A DNA stretch of 64,000 nucleotides from Bacillus pumilus (lineage in GTDB: Bacteria; Bacillota; Bacilli; Bacillales; Bacillaceae). How positions within the stretch are numbered: the first letter of the stretch is position 1; every line of letters begins with the position of its first letter. Location of the stretch: NCBI GenBank assembly GCA_001938995.1, contig MKZN01000002.1, forward strand, positions 332,383-396,382, in the 5' to 3' direction. Both the position numbers and the translations under genes were made by a program. Below are positions 39,757-50,191 of this stretch, one piece after another. The notes beneath the pieces are model-generated. The model saw only the letters and a list, made by a program, of their open reading frames with translations, was not told where the DNA came from and made no database searches.

Positions 39757-41376
39757 TCAAAGTTTGACAATTTGTTGCTTGTTCTGAAATGAAAATGGCA
39801 TATTTTTGAATGTTTTGAAGAATTCTGGACCATATTTGTTTAAAAAATACATGATATTCCAGATTCTCTCTTGTGGTGCTTCAAGTGGTTTTAAACTATT
39901 TTCTATTCGTTCAAAGTCACGAAGGATGTATCCTTCCTTTTCTTCCACTCGCTGAGCAACCTTTTGATAGACAAATTGAAGTTGATCTTCAATAAATTTG
40001 GCATTTTTATCTAGTAACTGTTCAAAACTCGGTTCAATTTTTAATGCCTCATGTCTAACCGTTTCATGAACATTTGCTAATTCACGTTTAGCAACATGAA
40101 TGGATTGAACAAAGCTGTCAGGAAGGCTGTGCTGAAAATGAGCTTTCTTCTTTTCTTTCACCCCATTTGTTAGCACTTCTTCTAATGACATCTCTCTTAC
40201 TGGGAGTTTCTTTTCAATATGTCTTTCAAGAATGGTCATGTGAAGTCTCGGAAGGACTGGTGCCATCTTTAAGTGGAAGTGCTCAAAAATCCCTTTCAGC
40301 TCCCCCCAATAATTCACTTCACCGTGCCCTGCCATAAAAGCAAGCGTTGGTAAAAGGGTTTCTTGCATCACTGGGCGCGTCACCACATTGTTGCTAAAAC
40401 GCTCTGGGTGCTCTTCTACTTCTTGCAGAAGCGCTTCTTTTGTCCACGTCAGTCCAACCTCAGATACAGAAAATTGATGTTGATCTTTTTCAATGAGGAA
40501 ACGCTCCTCATCATATTCGTAAAACAGGTTTGCCTGGAGTTCTCCAGCTTCAATGATCGGTTGATAGCCAGCTTGTTTCATAGCTCGCTGCGTTTCATTC
40601 AAACGGTGTGTGACCTCATCATTTGTCTCTACAATTTGTTTAAACAGTGTCCGTTCAAGTGGTTTAACCCCTAGGTCGCCTGAATTAAATAGCAGCAGGC
40701 CATCTTCTTCAAACAGATCGAACACAATCCATTCAAAGAAATCAGTAAATGTTTGTGATTTGCGTAAACATCGAAGTAGTTTTTCAAGTAGTTCATTTGT
40801 ATACGCTGTCTCCTCATAAGTTGAAAACACATGACGTAGCCACTTCTCTGTTTTCTCTTGATCTAGAGGTGTTCTTTTCGCTGCAGTCTTTTTTACATGA
40901 TGTAACGAGAGCTTTTGTTTGACTGGACCTTTTTCACCAGACGTGAACACCATATTGATTTCATCGACATCATGATCCTCACCAGCGACCCAAAATACAG
41001 GAACGACAGGCACTCCAAGTGCTGACTCTTTTTCTTTCGCAAATTGAATAATGGATATGATTTTATGTATCGTATAAAGCGGTCCTGTTAATAGGCCAGC
41101 TTGCTGCCCTCCAACTATCATCACACTCCGTTCATCACGGATCTTTTCAATGTTCTCATTCATAGTTGCCGATTCAAATTTTGCGTGATAGGCACTCAGA
41201 TAATCGGCCAAAGCCTCTCGCGGGAAGCTCCTTTCCATGAGATCATCGTATCTCTTTTTCCATGTGTGCTCAGAATGGATATCATAGTCAAAAAAAGCAG
41301 TCATCTCTTTCTTTTCTTCTATATAATCACGTATGAATAAATTCTGACTTCGGATGGAAAGTTCAGTCAATTGCAT
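39757..41376 (-). CDS. bshC: Bacillithiol biosynthesis cysteine-adding enzyme BshC
   Basis: 539-residue cytosolic protein (YllA) thought to add cysteine to GlcN-malate in the last step of bacillithiol synthesis. It has the Rossmann-like core with GGQQAGLLTGPLYTIHKIISII (about 90-111) and FWVAGEDHDVDEIN (about 132-145), then a coiled-coil region near 410-470. It lies between panE and mraZ as in B. subtilis. Confidence 0.95.
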   Translation of the reverse strand: MQLTELSIRSQNLFIRDYIEEKKEMTAFFDYDIHSEHTWKKRYDDLMERSFPREALADYLSAYHAKFESATMNENIEKIRDERSVMIVGGQQAGLLTGPLYTIHKIISIIQFAKEKESALGVPVVPVFWVAGEDHDVDEINMVFTSGEKGPVKQKLSLHHVKKTAAKRTPLDQEKTEKWLRHVFSTYEETAYTNELLEKLLRCLRKSQTFTDFFEWIVFDLFEEDGLLLFNSGDLGVKPLERTLFKQIVETNDEVTHRLNETQRAMKQAGYQPIIEAGELQANLFYEYDEERFLIEKDQHQFSVSEVGLTWTKEALLQEVEEHPERFSNNVVTRPVMQETLLPTLAFMAGHGEVNYWGELKGIFEHFHLKMAPVLPRLHMTILERHIEKKLPVREMSLEEVLTNGVKEKKKAHFQHSLPDSFVQSIHVAKRELANVHETVRHEALKIEPSFEQLLDKNAKFIEDQLQFVYQKVAQRVEEKEGYILRDFERIENSLKPLEAPQERIWNIMYFLNKYGPEFFKTFKNMPFSFQNKQQIVKL

Positions 41377-41441
41377 GTTTAGAACTTCCTTTCTTCAATA
41401 AATAGTTAGTTTCCCGAAAAAAGTATAGCATGTAAATGAGC

Positions 41442-42341
41442 TCACTCAAAAGATTTTGTTTGCCTTTTTTCCAATACTTCCAAGCTTCTATTGAAAAAAG
41501 TAAGATGTGGCGCGTCAATCTCTTGAGTCTGAGCCTTTTTTAAAAGATAGCCAATGATGGCATTTCTTTCAGTTTGTCGGCCCTTGACGATATCCTGAAG
41601 CATCGATGATTGATTGGCCGCCGTTTGATGACAAATAGAGACGACATGCGTCCAAAGCCGCTCTTTATCAGGCATATCTAAAATGGTTACTGCCTCCTCA
41701 AATGCATATCTCATCATGTACTCATAGGATGTGTTTGAGATCAGTTCTCCATTTTTCACATGTAATAATGCGGTTAGCGGATTAATACAAACATTGACAA
41801 GCAACTTTTCCTCCAGCACTTTTTTCCAATCAGCTGTGTAAACCATTTTAAAATAATGAGATACATCCTTCAAATCTGTACTAAGGTCTGCCTTCACTTG
41901 ATGATAGAATGCCCCCCATTTAATGAATCCAACCCCTGTATGTACAACTGCATGATCTGATCCTTTCATCGCCCCATGCTCTACTACGCCTATATATAAC
42001 TGATGGGCTGTGTTCCAGTTTTTCAAATCTAAAAGATGGGCCATCCCATTTTGCAAAAATAGAATTCGCTGTCGAGGTAAAGTTGACAGTTCCTTCAGCA
42101 CGTCTTGCAGTTGATGATATTTTACCGTGACAATCAGCAAATCAAATGTCCCGATCAGACCTGTTTGAGCATCAACATCCGCTCGAAAAATCTCTGCATG
42201 ACGAGTTCGTTCAACTCCAAACTCTCTGATCTCTTCTGCCTGTTCTCTTCTTCTAGTGATAACAGTGACGTCATGATGTTCAGATAAATAACTTGCGCAA
42301 AGCAGACCGATCGCTCCCCCGCCAATAATTCCAATTTTCAA
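41442..42341 (-). CDS. panE: 2-dehydropantoate 2-reductase
   Basis: 299-residue NADPH-dependent ketopantoate reductase of the pantothenate/CoA pathway (YlbQ). N-terminal dinucleotide fold KIGIIGGGAIGLLCASYL, catalytic lysine region LVNVCINPLTALLHVKNGEL, and the C-terminal helical domain with QSSMLQDIVKGRQTERNAIIGYL. Separated from bshC by 65 nt and divergent from ylbP. Confidence 0.94.
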   Translation of the reverse strand: MKIGIIGGGAIGLLCASYLSEHHDVTVITRRREQAEEIREFGVERTRHAEIFRADVDAQTGLIGTFDLLIVTVKYHQLQDVLKELSTLPRQRILFLQNGMAHLLDLKNWNTAHQLYIGVVEHGAMKGSDHAVVHTGVGFIKWGAFYHQVKADLSTDLKDVSHYFKMVYTADWKKVLEEKLLVNVCINPLTALLHVKNGELISNTSYEYMMRYAFEEAVTILDMPDKERLWTHVVSICHQTAANQSSMLQDIVKGRQTERNAIIGYLLKKAQTQEIDAPHLTFFNRSLEVLEKRQTKSFE

Positions 42342-42437
42342 CTACTGCACTTCCTTTTATATCTCTTTACTTTATCATATCAACTATTTTATCAGTTTCA
42401 TGTCATGATGCAAAAAAAGCAGATTGCATGTAAATAT

Positions 42438-42466
42438 TTGAATTTTTTTAATTTAAAAACTATAAT
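42438..42466 (+). promoter_or_regulatory. SigA promoter of ylbP
   Basis: TTGAAT (42438-42443), 17-bp spacer, TATAAT (42461-42466), about 80 nt before the ylbP start. Confidence 0.7.
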
Positions 42467-42555
42467 AATAAGTGTAATAACTTTTTTAGGCGGATGGGAT
42501 GAAAACGCCTTCAATGACAACATTGTCGATATTATGCGGTAAGGGGGAACATATC

Positions 42556-43035
42556 ATGACACAAGTCAAACGTCTTCTCATTAACTACAAAACATTAGAG
42601 GAATTTAAACAATTTAAGGAATATGGCATTCAAGAGCTTTCAATGCTTGAAGACCTTGAAAGTAATATGATTGAAAATGATAGCAATTCTCCATTTTACG
42701 GAATTTACTTTGCTGATAAGCTTGTAGCACGTATGAGCTTATATCAAGTGAATGGCTCAACAACGACTTATTTTGATCATAATCATGATTATTTAGAGCT
42801 GTGGAAACTAGAAGTACTTCCCGGGTATCAACGAAAAGGATATGGCGAAGCACTTGTGGATTTTGCAAAATCCTTCGGACGACCAATTCGTACAAATCCA
42901 CGCGTCAAATCTGCCGGTTTTTGGGATAAAATGGGCTTTGAGGCAGTGAAATATGATATGGAACGCGATAAAGGTGAAAATCCACTTATTTGGGAACCTG
43001 CCCATATACAAAAAAATACTGGCGAATCCGCTTAA
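42556..43035 (+). CDS. ylbP: GNAT-family N-acetyltransferase YlbP
   Basis: 159 residues. The acetyl-CoA-binding motif A is LWKLEVLPGYQRKGYGEALVDFAKS (about 83-107), typical of GNAT enzymes; substrate unknown. I start at MTQVKRLL, after AAGGGGG, which agrees with B. subtilis YlbP; the 19 upstream codons of the longer frame are leader. It is monocistronic and converges on gerR through a shared terminator. Confidence 0.92.
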   Translation: MTQVKRLLINYKTLEEFKQFKEYGIQELSMLEDLESNMIENDSNSPFYGIYFADKLVARMSLYQVNGSTTTYFDHNHDYLELWKLEVLPGYQRKGYGEALVDFAKSFGRPIRTNPRVKSAGFWDKMGFEAVKYDMERDKGENPLIWEPAHIQKNTGESA

Positions 43036-43046
43036 TCACAGATGAC

Positions 43047-43082
43047 AAAACGCCCCTCCTTTCGTCGTTGAGGGGCGTTTTC
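43047..43082. terminator. Bidirectional terminator between ylbP and gerR
   Basis: AAAACGCCCCT (43047-43057) and AGGGGCGTTTT (43071-43081): an 11-bp stem with U-runs in both directions, serving the converging genes. Confidence 0.9.
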
Positions 43083-43622
43083 TTATTTTGCGTAGTCTTT
43101 TAAGCTGATATTGTGTTTGACTCTTTCAACAATACCAATCAAGGCTCTATAATCTTCTTCTGTCATTTTTAATTGACGTTTTAAGTGTTCGTTTTCTTCT
43201 GTGAGAGCTTTTAACTGATGATGTGCATCCTTTAGCTCCTCACGTAAATACGCTGGACCTGAAGGCTCTTTTTCGAGTTGCTCTAAATAGTGAATGACTT
43301 CTCGAAGCGTTAATTCAGGATAAGCTGATGATGTCTTTTCCTCTACTGTTAACGCATGCTGCGGTAAACCAGATGCATGGATACCGATTTTTTTCCGCAG
43401 TTCTTTTCGCTGCTTTTTCGCGAGTTCAATCCCTGATTGATATTGTTTCCTCACATAAGAATTCCACCTGAACCCACAAGCTGCTGCTGTTCTTGAGAGT
43501 GCTTTCCCGACCTCTTCAAACGCGGAAAGCTGGGTCCCCCCATCTCGAATATGCCTTAAGACGACTTCTGCTAAAAGCAAATCTTCATCTTGCGTCCATG
43601 CGTCCTGTCTTGTAATTGTCAA
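43083..43622 (-). CDS. gerR: Sporulation regulator GerR (RsfA family)
   Basis: 179 residues. The N-terminal Myb/SANT-like DNA-binding domain ([53 protein letters not shown], with W at regular spacing) is followed by a long C-terminal coiled coil. In B. subtilis, YlbO/GerR is a SigE-made mother-cell regulator. The start is TTG behind GGGGGG, matching the family N-terminus; upstream codons in the frame run into the rpmF terminator. No clear SigE promoter was resolved. Confidence 0.9.
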   Translation of the reverse strand: MTITRQDAWTQDEDLLLAEVVLRHIRDGGTQLSAFEEVGKALSRTAAACGFRWNSYVRKQYQSGIELAKKQRKELRKKIGIHASGLPQHALTVEEKTSSAYPELTLREVIHYLEQLEKEPSGPAYLREELKDAHHQLKALTEENEHLKRQLKMTEEDYRALIGIVERVKHNISLKDYAK

Positions 43623-43715
43623 TTGATCATCCCCCCTGAATCTGAATATCACATCATATGCGCTTGCTAGAGTAGATAGACTATTTGCAGGAGAGAAACG
43701 TAAAAATAGATCAAT

Positions 43716-43751
43716 AAAAAAACGCAAGGGAAGATTCCCTTGCGTTTTTTT
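43716..43751. terminator. Terminator of rpmF
   Basis: Perfect 12-bp arms AACGCAAGGGAA and TTCCCTTGCGTT with U-runs on both sides. It ends ylbN-rpmF transcription 6 nt after the stop codon. Confidence 0.9.
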
Positions 43752-43756
43752 ACTCA

Positions 43757-43930
43757 TTAGTTGCTTTTTACGTCTTTGCCTTTGTATGTTCCGCAAGATT
43801 TGCAGACACGATGAGAAATTTTCATTTCACCGCATTCTGGGCAAGCTACCATACCAGGTACTTGTAGTTTGAAATGCGTACGACGCAATCTTTTTTTCAT
43901 TTTAGAAGTTCTTCTAAAAGGTACAGCCAT
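43757..43930 (-). CDS. rpmF: 50S ribosomal protein L32
   Basis: 57 residues starting [17 protein letters not shown]. The two zinc pairs CPEC and CKSC are intact, so this is the zinc-binding form. It follows ylbN by about 20 nt, a conserved pairing, and ends in a strong terminator. Start chosen by GGAGGTG and family length. Confidence 0.98.
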   Translation of the reverse strand: MAVPFRRTSKMKKRLRRTHFKLQVPGMVACPECGEMKISHRVCKSCGTYKGKDVKSN

Positions 43931-43951
43931 TATTCCCACCTCCTTAAAGAG

Positions 43952-44470
43952 TTAAGATTCGTTATTTTCTTCTAAGAGCTTCTTCAAGCCTTCTAGACGC
44001 GGATCAATTCGGTTTTGGCGTGCCTCTTCCGAAATGACCGCCCAGTCATTTCCTTCTTGCGGCGCAGCATGTTTTGCGTCTGTTTGGTCGCAAAAAATTT
44101 GCATTGGCACTTCAAGAAGAATTTCTTCTTTGACAATAGGCGTTAAGTCGATAAGATCGTCTTCCACAATGGAGACATCTTCATCTTCTATGTCGTCTGT
44201 CTTATGAAGTACAAATAGTTCCTTTGTTGAAATCGCAAATGGATAATTTACATCAACAAGCGTTCTTGAACAAGGCAATGTCATTTCACCTGTGATGGTT
44301 AAATCAAATGCGACTTGCTTTGATTCGATCACTCCAGTCCCTTTCACCTCTACTGGTGAAATACGACGTATATCTGAATGAAGGCTAGTAAGTTCATTTA
44401 AGTCAACCGTCTCATGAAAATCGAAGCTGTTTTTAGCTTTTTGATGTAACTGATAAACTGTCCATTTCAA
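43952..44470 (-). CDS. ylbN: YceD/DUF177-family protein YlbN
   Basis: 172 residues. The DUF177 family is nearly always cotranscribed with rpmF and is implicated in 23S rRNA accumulation in plants and bacteria. Motif region: GEMTLPCSRTLVDVNYPFAISTKELF, with an acidic stretch DDIEDEDVSIVEDDLIDLTPIVKEEILLEVPM. The TTG start at 44470 follows AGAGGTG and gives the same length as in B. subtilis. A consensus SigA promoter precedes it. Confidence 0.92.
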   Translation of the reverse strand: MKWTVYQLHQKAKNSFDFHETVDLNELTSLHSDIRRISPVEVKGTGVIESKQVAFDLTITGEMTLPCSRTLVDVNYPFAISTKELFVLHKTDDIEDEDVSIVEDDLIDLTPIVKEEILLEVPMQIFCDQTDAKHAAPQEGNDWAVISEEARQNRIDPRLEGLKKLLEENNES

Positions 44471-44499
44471 TTGGATCACCTCTAAGAGCAACAAACATG

Positions 44500-44528
44500 A
44501 TTATAGCTTTCATCATGCTATTTGTCAA
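44500..44528 (-). promoter_or_regulatory. SigA promoter of ylbN-rpmF
   Basis: Minus strand: TTGACA (44523-44528), 17 bp, TATAAT (44500-44505). A perfect consensus promoter, fitting a ribosomal protein operon. Confidence 0.9.
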
Positions 44529-44549
44529 TATTTTTTCTTTACAGTCCTT

Positions 44550-44563
44550 CGTGATATATCACG
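44550..44563. promoter_or_regulatory. 14-bp perfect palindrome between divergent promoters
   Basis: CGTGATATATCACG lies between the divergent ylbN-rpmF and ylbM promoters, 5 bp from the -35 of ylbM and 21 bp from that of ylbN. It looks like a dimeric regulator site; the regulator is unknown. Confidence 0.5.
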
Positions 44564-44568
44564 GTTGT

Positions 44569-44597
44569 TTGACATCAGTTCGTCTAATGCCTACACT
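44569..44597 (+). promoter_or_regulatory. Probable promoter of ylbM
   Basis: TTGACA (44569-44574), 17 bp, TACACT (44592-44597), some 80 nt before the start codon. The -10 is weak but the -35 and spacer are ideal. Confidence 0.6.
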
Positions 44598-44623
44598 GAA
44601 AAAAATGGGCTTCATTTTTCTCT

Positions 44624-44640
44624 TATGCTACTTTAGCATA
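44624..44640 (+). other. Hairpin in the ylbM leader
   Basis: TATGCTA, CTT, TAGCATA: a perfect 7-bp inverted repeat between the promoter and the ribosome-binding site of ylbM. It has no U-run, so it is not a terminator. Confidence 0.4.
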
Positions 44641-44675
44641 GCCAATTCACCATAGCAAGAAAGGCGGAACATCTA

Positions 44676-45923
44676 TTGAAAGCAGTAGGAGTCGTTGTCG
44701 AGTATAATCCCTTTCATTATGGCCACGCCTATCACGTGAGCCAAGCAAAAAAACAGACCTCCTCAGATGTTGCAATTGCCGTCATGAGCGGGTCTTTCCT
44801 CCAGCGCGGGGAGCCTGCGATCGTCTCCAAATGGGCGCGTACAAAAATGGCACTGCAACACGGTGTAGATATCGTGTGTGAGCTTCCATATATATATGCT
44901 GTGCAAAAGGCGGAAACCTTCGCAAACGGTGCTGTTTCCATTCTAGACGCTTTAAAATGCGATTCCCTTTTTTTCGGAAGTGAAGATGGAGTGATCTCGG
45001 CATTTCAGCGGACAGCACACACATGGCATCAGAAAGAATCAGAGATTGACCAATTAACAAAAAAGAAAGTAAAAGAAGGGTTAAGTTATCCCGCAGCAGC
45101 AGCCTCTGCATTCCAAGAAGCCATCTATCCCGGGAAGCTACTGGATTTATCAAAGCCGAATAACATTTTAGGTTTCCATTATGTCAAAGCCATCTTAGAG
45201 AGATCGCCTCACATTCAGCCCTTTACTTCTGAAAGAATTGCGTCTCATTACCATGATAAAGAACTTCCTGTACATCAAAAAATCGCAAGTGCAACGAGTA
45301 TCCGCAAAGCATTGAAAGAGCACAACTCATTTGACGTCGTCACACCGTACCTCCCGAGCGCTACTTTACATCAATTACGTTCTTATCAATCGACTTACGG
45401 TCTTTTCCATACACAGGAAGCCTATTTTAGCTTTTTGAAACACGCCTTCCATACAATGAATCCGGAAGAGATACAGGAGATTTATGAAATTGAAGAAGGC
45501 ATTGAATATCGGATGCAAAAGGCAATGAAACATGCAGTATCCTACGAAGAATATTTATCACTTGTGAAAACAAAACGTTATACGTGGACAAGGTTACAGC
45601 GAATGAATACGCACCTTTTAATGAGAGTGAAGAAAAAAGCCATGCACCAGTTACTAGACGATAAAAAAGCGCCTTATATCCGCTTACTCGGTATGTCAAA
45701 GAAAGGGCAACAGTACTTGTCCCTGATAAAAAAAGAACTGGACGTACCTCTCGTCAGTAAACTTTCTTCGTTTTCACATCCTGCGCTTGACCTTGATATA
45801 CGTGCTTCTCGCGTCTTTAGCCTTCCCATTTGTGAGCCAATGCAAACAAACTTAACGGAAGCAGAGTTTAAAACATCACCCATTCGCTACGATGAAGAGA
45901 GCGATCTCTTTCATTCTCAATAA
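44676..45923 (+). CDS. tmcAL: tRNA(Met) cytidine acetate ligase TmcAL (YlbM)
   Basis: 415-residue cytosolic enzyme that makes N4-acetylcytidine at the wobble position of elongator tRNA-Met from acetate and ATP. The nucleotidyltransferase-like motif at the N-terminus is GVVVEYNPFHYGHAYHVSQAK (HxGH type), with GSFLQRGEPAIVSKWARTKMAL following. The start is TTG behind AAAGGCGG. Length equals the B. subtilis protein. It converges with ylbL. Confidence 0.94.
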   Translation: MKAVGVVVEYNPFHYGHAYHVSQAKKQTSSDVAIAVMSGSFLQRGEPAIVSKWARTKMALQHGVDIVCELPYIYAVQKAETFANGAVSILDALKCDSLFFGSEDGVISAFQRTAHTWHQKESEIDQLTKKKVKEGLSYPAAAASAFQEAIYPGKLLDLSKPNNILGFHYVKAILERSPHIQPFTSERIASHYHDKELPVHQKIASATSIRKALKEHNSFDVVTPYLPSATLHQLRSYQSTYGLFHTQEAYFSFLKHAFHTMNPEEIQEIYEIEEGIEYRMQKAMKHAVSYEEYLSLVKTKRYTWTRLQRMNTHLLMRVKKKAMHQLLDDKKAPYIRLLGMSKKGQQYLSLIKKELDVPLVSKLSSFSHPALDLDIRASRVFSLPICEPMQTNLTEAEFKTSPIRYDEESDLFHSQ

Positions 45924-45958
45924 AAAAAGAGCAGCTCTCATGTGGCTGCTCTTCTTTT
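45922..45958. terminator. Bidirectional terminator between ylbM and ylbL
   Basis: AGAGCAGC and GCTGCTCT arms around a 9-nt loop, with A-run on the left and U-rich on the right, so it can serve both converging genes. Confidence 0.85.
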
Positions 45959-46985
45959 AAGATGCTTTGTCTTTTAATTTTTTTAAATAATTCAGCGCAT
46001 CCTGCATGGTATCAACAGGGACAATTTTCATATCACTGTTGATATCTTTAACTGTCTTTGCTGCTAGTTTGTAGTCTGAGTTCGCATCACCATTATCATT
46101 TGGTGCAAAGAATATGTCCTTCTCTGCTTTATCTGCTGCCACGACTTTTTGATCGATCCCGCCAATTGGTCCAACCGTTCCATCTGCGTCAATGGTGCCT
46201 GTCCCTGCAATCGCATAACCATGTGTCTCGTCTTCTTTTGTCAGCTGATTATAAATTTCAAGTGACATCATTAAGCCGGCTGATGGACCGCCGATATTTT
46301 CGATATCGACTTTAATCGCTGGTGATACTTTCACATGACGGTCTGTAAACAATGATACGCCAATCCCTACCCGAGTCGGTTCCTCTTTAAATGGCTTTAA
46401 TGTCACTTGTTCTATCATTTCTTTTCCATCGCGTTCAAGTACAAAGCGGACGGATGTTCCAGCTTTTTTGCTGCTGATATACGATACCATTTTATCAGCA
46501 GAGTCGTAGGACTTTCCATCGACACTTTTGATCCGATCACCCACTTCTATTTTTCCGTATGCAGGCATTCCTTTCATGACATAACTCGCATATACCCCGT
46601 TAAACGTATAATCCACTTGTTTCCCTGCTTTTGTATAGGCTGCAATCATCGCATTTTCTTGAGAGCTTTTCATCAACTGCAGCTGTCTTTTCATATAATC
46701 TTCGTCTGATTCTCCGTCTGCTTTCATGTTTTCTTCTGGTACGATTTCATTATACTTATTCATTTTTGCGAGTAGATACGTATACGGATTCGCTGGGCCT
46801 ACTTTAATGGTCATGAGAGAGAAACTGCCCTTTTCCCCATATCCCCCGTCTACTTTAATATGCGGAGCAATCTCTGTTGCATCACCTGGCTTTGTCACAT
46901 AATAAGGCAGTTTGACAAAGGTTAAGCCAAATAATACTAGGATGATCACAAAAAAGCTAAGCCAGCGAAGATTCCATTTTTTCAT
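45957..46985 (-). CDS. ylbL: Lon-like secreted/membrane protease YlbL (DdcP)
   Basis: 342 residues. One N-terminal membrane helix (about 7-26), a PDZ domain (about 130-205, with [21 protein letters not shown]), and a Lon-type serine protease domain with catalytic Ser in [11 protein letters not shown] and Lys in [10 protein letters not shown]. In B. subtilis it degrades the division inhibitor YneA together with CtpA after DNA damage. It lies 1 nt from ylbK. Confidence 0.93.
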   Translation of the reverse strand: MKKWNLRWLSFFVIILVLFGLTFVKLPYYVTKPGDATEIAPHIKVDGGYGEKGSFSLMTIKVGPANPYTYLLAKMNKYNEIVPEENMKADGESDEDYMKRQLQLMKSSQENAMIAAYTKAGKQVDYTFNGVYASYVMKGMPAYGKIEVGDRIKSVDGKSYDSADKMVSYISSKKAGTSVRFVLERDGKEMIEQVTLKPFKEEPTRVGIGVSLFTDRHVKVSPAIKVDIENIGGPSAGLMMSLEIYNQLTKEDETHGYAIAGTGTIDADGTVGPIGGIDQKVVAADKAEKDIFFAPNDNGDANSDYKLAAKTVKDINSDMKIVPVDTMQDALNYLKKLKDKAS

Positions 46986-46986
46986 C

Positions 46987-47766
46987 TTAACACTCCCATT
47001 TATCTATGACATCTTTCAGTTTACTTTTGAGTTGATCTGCTGCCTGTTCTCCTGCATCAATCATCTCTTGAACTTGTGTGAACGCACTGGAGCTAAATGT
47101 TTCAAGCTTTGGCCGAATCATGACATCTGCATGAATGGTTTGATGACGAACTAATTCATTTTGAAGGATGTCCAAACTTTGCATAATCACATCCGATAAT
47201 CTCGTCGCCTTTTCTGTCTTTTTCACCCTTGATACATCAGAGGCGATAATTAGGTCTGCCCCCATTTCTTTTAAAACAGAGACAGGAATTCGGTCTACAA
47301 CCGCTCCATCTACCAACTGTCTGCCCCCTATTTCGTGCGGAACAAACACGCCCGGAATGCTAATGCTTGCTCTCACTGCTTGTGAGACAGACCCTTTTGT
47401 GAACACAACCTTTTCTCCTGTCTGCAAGTCACATGCAACAATTGCAAGAGGCATTTGCAATTCCTCGATTTTTTTCCCATATGTAAACGTATGAATCAGC
47501 TGCAAAATTCGATGTCCTTTTAAAAGACCGATTTTTGGCAGTGTATAGTCAGCATAATACTTTCTTCTGAAGACAAGTGCAAGTTTTTTCATTTTTTCTA
47601 CGTCTTGTCCTGCTGCATAAAAGCTACCAACAAGTGCGCCAATGCTGCTTCCTGCGATCATGTCTACTTGAATCCCTTGTTTCTCAAGACTAGATAACAC
47701 CCCGATATGTGCCATTCCCCTTGCACCCCCGGAGCCTAGCGCAAGCCCAATGATCGGTCGCTTCAT
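46987..47766 (-). CDS. ylbK: Patatin-like phospholipase family protein YlbK
   Basis: 259 residues with the patatin catalytic elements: oxyanion loop [15 protein letters not shown] (about 11-25), nucleophile elbow GSSIG with Ser near 42, and aspartate in VDGAVVD. Related to bacterial RssA-like proteins; the lipid substrate is unknown. It forms an operon with ylbL and is divergent from ylbJ. Confidence 0.92.
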   Translation of the reverse strand: MKRPIIGLALGSGGARGMAHIGVLSSLEKQGIQVDMIAGSSIGALVGSFYAAGQDVEKMKKLALVFRRKYYADYTLPKIGLLKGHRILQLIHTFTYGKKIEELQMPLAIVACDLQTGEKVVFTKGSVSQAVRASISIPGVFVPHEIGGRQLVDGAVVDRIPVSVLKEMGADLIIASDVSRVKKTEKATRLSDVIMQSLDILQNELVRHQTIHADVMIRPKLETFSSSAFTQVQEMIDAGEQAADQLKSKLKDVIDKWEC

Positions 47767-47924
47767 AAAACATCCACCCTCCTCTTTCTATGCATATATA
47801 CGAATCTATAGGTCTAAACATGCCCCATCTGCTCGTATAGTAATAGAAGACAGGCTCGGCCAGTTTCTTTCTCTTTGATCACGAGCTCGCCAATACCAAT
47901 CATACGGCAAGGGGCGAAACCTTC

Positions 47925-49120
47925 ATGAAAAAATGGAACACTCTGTTCATCGCTGTTTTTTTTATCTTTTTAACAGCCACTGTGATTACACATCCACAAG
48001 CCTCTTTGCAAGCGTCAAAAAATGGACTTGCAATGTGGTGGGAGGTTGTTTTTCCATCGTTGCTTCCTTTTTTTATTTTGTCCGAGCTATTAATTAGTTT
48101 CGGCATTGTCAGGTTTGTTGGGGTTTTATTAGAGCCATTTATGCGCCCGATCTTTCGAGTGCCAGGTGTGGGCGGGTTTGTATTAGCCATGGGAATGGCC
48201 TCTGGATTCCCGTCTGGCGCCAAGTTGACGACAAGGCTCAGACAAGAAGGGCAGCTGACGAGAATTGAAGCAGAGCGCCTCGTTTCCTTTACGAATTCAT
48301 CGAATCCACTGTTTATTTTCGGGGCAGTTGCTGTTGGTTTTTTTCATCATGCGGCTTTAGGCATCGTGTTAGCTTGTGCGCATTATTTAGGGAATTTAGC
48401 GGTCGGTGTGACCATGCGCGGCTACAAAGCACGGCATGATGCCCACCTCAGAAGACGGAAAGGCTTTTTATTCCCTCCATTTAAAGACGCTTTTAGCGCC
48501 CTTCATGCAGCAAGACTTGCAGAGAAAAGACCACTCGGGCAAATATTAAGCGATGCCGTTATGTCATCTGTTCAAACCCTTTTTATGATTGGCGGTTTTA
48601 TTATCCTATTTTCTGTGTTCAGCAAAATGCTGGCAGTCGTTCATGTGACAGACCTACTCTCGGTTGTGATCGAATTTATGCTGCACAGCATGCACCTTCC
48701 GCCAGAATTAGATGTAGCGTTGATTGCAGGATTATTTGAAATCACTTTAGGAAGCCAATTAACTGGTTCACAAGAAGTCACACTGCTTGCCAAAACAATT
48801 GTCGTCAGCTTTATTTTGGGATTTAGCGGCTTTTCTGTTCAAGCCCAAGTAGCTGGCATTTTGTCAGCAACAGATATTCGCTTTAAACCGTTTTTTTTCG
48901 CCCGTTTGCTTCACGGGGTTTATGCTGCTGTTTTTGCCTGTTTATTATTTAAACCTCTTTATGTCTCTCGCTCCGACATCGTTCTACCGGCGGGTGCCTT
49001 TGAAGCAAGTCAGCAAGTCGCCACGTTCAGCAGTTTGCTTTGGAATCAACTTGTGACAATTGGTCCTTTGATCACCCTGTTTTCCTTGATCGGGTATACC
49101 TGCTTATACTATCAGAAACA

Positions 49121-49133
<13 letters not shown>
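47925..49133 (+). CDS. ylbJ: Sporulation integral membrane protein YlbJ
   Basis: 402 residues with about eight to nine membrane helices and two Gate (nucleoside recognition) domains, one containing GFVLAMGMASGFPSGAKLTTRLRQEGQLTRIEAERLVSFTNSSNP. In B. subtilis it is SigE-dependent and needed for normal spores; transported molecule unknown. Its last codons (AAT GGA TGA) form one arm of the coaD terminator. No confident SigE promoter was found in the 47767-47924 gap. Confidence 0.93.
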
Positions 49134-49633
<500 letters not shown>

Positions 49634-50191
49634 TTACATTCCCCGCTTTCTATAAATCGTGATACCAGTCAACCCGTATAGCTCCTGCCTTGAGATGTGA
49701 AGCTGTCCAGCTTCCTCTGGCAGCACGACATCTTTATCATGCTCACACACAATCACACCGTCATCTGTTAATAAAGAATGCTTATCCATCATATCAAGAA
49801 GTGCTTTCAGCTTTTGATCCTTGTAAGGCGGATCAAGAAAGATGGCTTGAAAGGACTCCTCTCGTTTGACAACGGCTGCAAGGGCACGATGGGCATCATT
49901 TCGAAATACTTCACTTTGATCCGTGAGTGTCAATTGCGCAAGGTTTCCTTTAATCGTCTGAATGGCTTTCATGTCTCGGTCAACAAAAATACAATGGTCG
50001 AACCCTCTAGAAAGCGCTTCAATTCCTAAACCTCCGCTTCCTGCAAATAAATCAAGTGCCCACCCACCATCAAAATATGGACCAATCATATTAAAAATGG
50101 ACTCTTTCACTTTATCTGTTGTCGGTCTTGTTGATTGACCTGGCACCGCTTTAAGTGTACGGCCTTTTCTTGTTCCAGAGATGACTCTCAT
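49634..50191 (-). CDS. rsmD: 16S rRNA (guanine966-N2)-methyltransferase
   Basis: 185 residues (YlbH). SAM fold ALDLFAGSGGLGIEALSRG (about 45-63), catalytic motif DPPY in IFLDPPYKDQ, and N-terminal RVISGTRKGRTLKAVPGQSTRPTTDKVKESIFN. I start at MRVISG, the conserved family start, not at the upstream in-frame ATG. A minus-strand TAAGAT with TGG before it (50256-50261) may be its promoter. Confidence 0.94.
   Translation of the reverse strand: MRVISGTRKGRTLKAVPGQSTRPTTDKVKESIFNMIGPYFDGGWALDLFAGSGGLGIEALSRGFDHCIFVDRDMKAIQTIKGNLAQLTLTDQSEVFRNDAHRALAAVVKREESFQAIFLDPPYKDQKLKALLDMMDKHSLLTDDGVIVCEHDKDVVLPEEAGQLHISRQELYGLTGITIYRKRGM

Noticed and set aside
43623..43796. N-terminal extension of gerR back through the rpmF terminator
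   Set aside because: It would translate a perfect terminator stem; the TTG behind GGGGGG gives the family start.
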